64,000 bases of DNA from Devosia subaequoris. GTDB taxonomy: Bacteria; Pseudomonadota; Alphaproteobacteria; Rhizobiales; Devosiaceae. Numbering within the stretch: the first letter of the stretch is position 1; each line of letters begins with the position of its first letter. The translations under genes and the position numbers were made by a program. Under the pieces are notes generated by a model that saw nothing but the letters and a program-made list of their open reading frames with translations, did not search any database and had not been told where the DNA came from. Positions 62,961-64,000 of the stretch are shown here, piece by piece. The stretch is from assembly GCF_014197055.1 (NCBI RefSeq), contig NZ_JACIEW010000003.1, positions 124,001 to 188,000 on the forward strand, given 5' to 3'.

Positions 62961-63773
62961 ATGTCCGAACTGATTGCACAGTCTGGCGGCGCGGCACCGA
63001 TGCTCGCCATTTTCACCGATTTCGACGGCACGCTGGTTGAAATCGCAGAAACGCCTGACGCTGTGGACGTGCCCGCCGATTTGGCGGATCAGTTGGAACG
63101 GACTGCCCGCGACTTCAATCATGCATTCGCCGTGATTACCGGACGTGAGATTGCAGATATCGACCGCTTTCTCTCTCCTCTGCACCTGCCAGTTGCCGGC
63201 GCCCACGGCGCCCAGCGCCGCCGGGCCGATGGTACGCTACTTGAACTCGATGCCAATATCAGCGGTGCCGCCCAAGCCATTGCCGACGCTTTGAGGCCGT
63301 TGCTCGAAGAGCATCCCGAATTGATCCTGGAGCCCAAGGACGGCGCCGTTGCGCTACATTTCCGCCAGGCACCGGAGTTGGAAGAAGACTGCCTTCTCGC
63401 CATGCAGGCGGCTATCGGCACACATCCTGAATTCACCCTCGTCCCGGGCAAGATGGTCCTTGAGGCGCGTCCCGCCGGCATCGACAAGGGCAGTGCCCTT
63501 AAAGCCTACATGCAAGAAGAACCCTTTGCCGGTCGCACGCCGATCTTCATCGGCGACGACACAACCGATGAAGATGCCTTTCGGGCCGCACAGGACCTTG
63601 GCGGCATCGGCATCAAGCTTGGGCCGGGCAAGACGATTGCGCGCATGCGTATCGCCGACGTTGCTTCTGTATATGCGTTGCTTGAGGGCCTAACCCAGAT
63701 CGTGGCGCAGCCGCACGCAACAGCCAATCTCGCGGACGAATCGCCGATTCTGGCGGACACGACTGCACACTGA
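62961..63773 (+). CDS. otsB: Trehalose-6-phosphate phosphatase
   Basis: Removes phosphate from trehalose-6-phosphate. A 270-residue HAD phosphatase: FTDFDGTLVE (nucleophile Asp20, acid Asp22), AVITGREIADIDRFL, and FIGDDTTDEDAF with the metal-binding Asp residues. The ATG at 62961 is preceded by AAGGGG. otsA begins 64 bases later on the same strand, so the pair makes trehalose for osmotic and desiccation protection. Confidence 0.96.
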   Translation: MSELIAQSGGAAPMLAIFTDFDGTLVEIAETPDAVDVPADLADQLERTARDFNHAFAVITGREIADIDRFLSPLHLPVAGAHGAQRRRADGTLLELDANISGAAQAIADALRPLLEEHPELILEPKDGAVALHFRQAPELEEDCLLAMQAAIGTHPEFTLVPGKMVLEARPAGIDKGSALKAYMQEEPFAGRTPIFIGDDTTDEDAFRAAQDLGGIGIKLGPGKTIARMRIADVASVYALLEGLTQIVAQPHATANLADESPILADTTAH

Positions 63774-63837
63774 TCTGCCGACCGCCGGTCATGCCGGCAA
63801 ACATATATGTTCAACCAGACACGGAGGCACCAGCCAC

Positions 63838-64000
63838 ATGAGCCGCATCGTCATTGTATCGAACCGTACGCCCGGCAAGGGTCCCGCCGCCGGTGGGCTT
63901 GCCGTCGCGCTGCGCAAGGTACTGAGCGAAAGGGAGGGCTTCTGGTTCGGCTGGTCTGGCAAGCTGACGGAGCAGCCCGCCCGCGACGCCCGCATCGAGG
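63838..64000 (+). CDS. otsA: Trehalose-6-phosphate synthase (5' part, runs off the window)
   Basis: The first 54 codons of OtsA, which joins UDP-glucose and glucose-6-phosphate. The N-terminus MSRIVIVSNRTPGKGPAAGG carries the sugar-nucleotide loop, followed by LAVALRKVL and FWFGWSGKL, as in the family. GGAGG lies 13 bases before the ATG. The reading frame is open to the edge of the window. Confidence 0.93.
   Translation, partial: MSRIVIVSNRTPGKGPAAGGLAVALRKVLSEREGFWFGWSGKLTEQPARDARIE

Noticed and set aside
1..64000. tRNA, rRNA, CRISPR array, prophage or insertion sequence
   Set aside because: No cloverleaf with a T-arm GTTCGAATC-like core, no regularly spaced repeats, and no transposase, integrase or phage genes were found by reading.

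Overview
The window is a high-GC bacterial chromosome segment with no mobile element, rRNA, tRNA or CRISPR array that I could recognise. Its gene content points to an alphaproteobacterium of the Hyphomicrobiales, most like Devosia and relatives (an inference from gene content, not from a search). The supporting features are a petABC cytochrome bc1 operon with a rhizobial-style Rieske N-terminus, LigD/Ku non-homologous end joining, the MurL/MurD2 pair, an XdhABC and PuuD urate route, and GGAG-type ribosome sites with many ATGA overlaps.

Layout. 1-5400: ychF, two MaoC-fold proteins, a small exported protein, a TerC-family membrane protein, a VOC protein and apt. 5400-9900: a 64-residue protein and the bc1 operon on the minus strand, then trmL and hemF on the plus strand. 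9900-17800: small housekeeping and stress genes (cca with a Nudix CoA pyrophosphatase, GNAT, glutathionyl-hydroquinone reductase-like GST, Nudix, metallophosphoesterase, DUF1801, methyltransferase, PaiB-like). 17800-23950: an end-joining and repair operon, ligD, ku, a BRCT-like/HTH/TPR protein, an alpha/beta hydrolase and an ExoIII-family nuclease. 24200-28730: an FAD amino-acid dehydrogenase, then a TAXI-TRAP transporter. 28880-31530: murL and murD2. 31520-35060: a membrane-anchored TPR regulator, an orphan receiver protein, MgtC and a small membrane protein.

35170-61160 is dominated by purine and ureide catabolism: ade, a CocE-type hydrolase, a tannase-family esterase, glcB, guaD, puuD, a BMP-family ABC transporter (four genes), xdhC-xdhB-xdhA, uraH, a divergent LysR regulator, an unrelated-looking arsR operon, a puuE-uraD fusion, allE and allA. 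Together these give adenine and guanine to xanthine to urate to allantoin to ureidoglycolate to glyoxylate, and malate synthase G can take up the glyoxylate. The allantoate amidohydrolase step (AllC) is not in the window. 61200-64000: a YbaY/META exported protein, a nucleoside-deaminase-fold protein, a tiny exported peptide and the start of otsB-otsA trehalose synthesis.

Most coding calls are secure. The most interesting items are the uncharacterised BRCT-like/TPR protein inside the end-joining operon, the murL-murD2 pair, the nearly complete ureide island with a visible LysR box, and several strong palindromes that look like operators without an assigned regulator.
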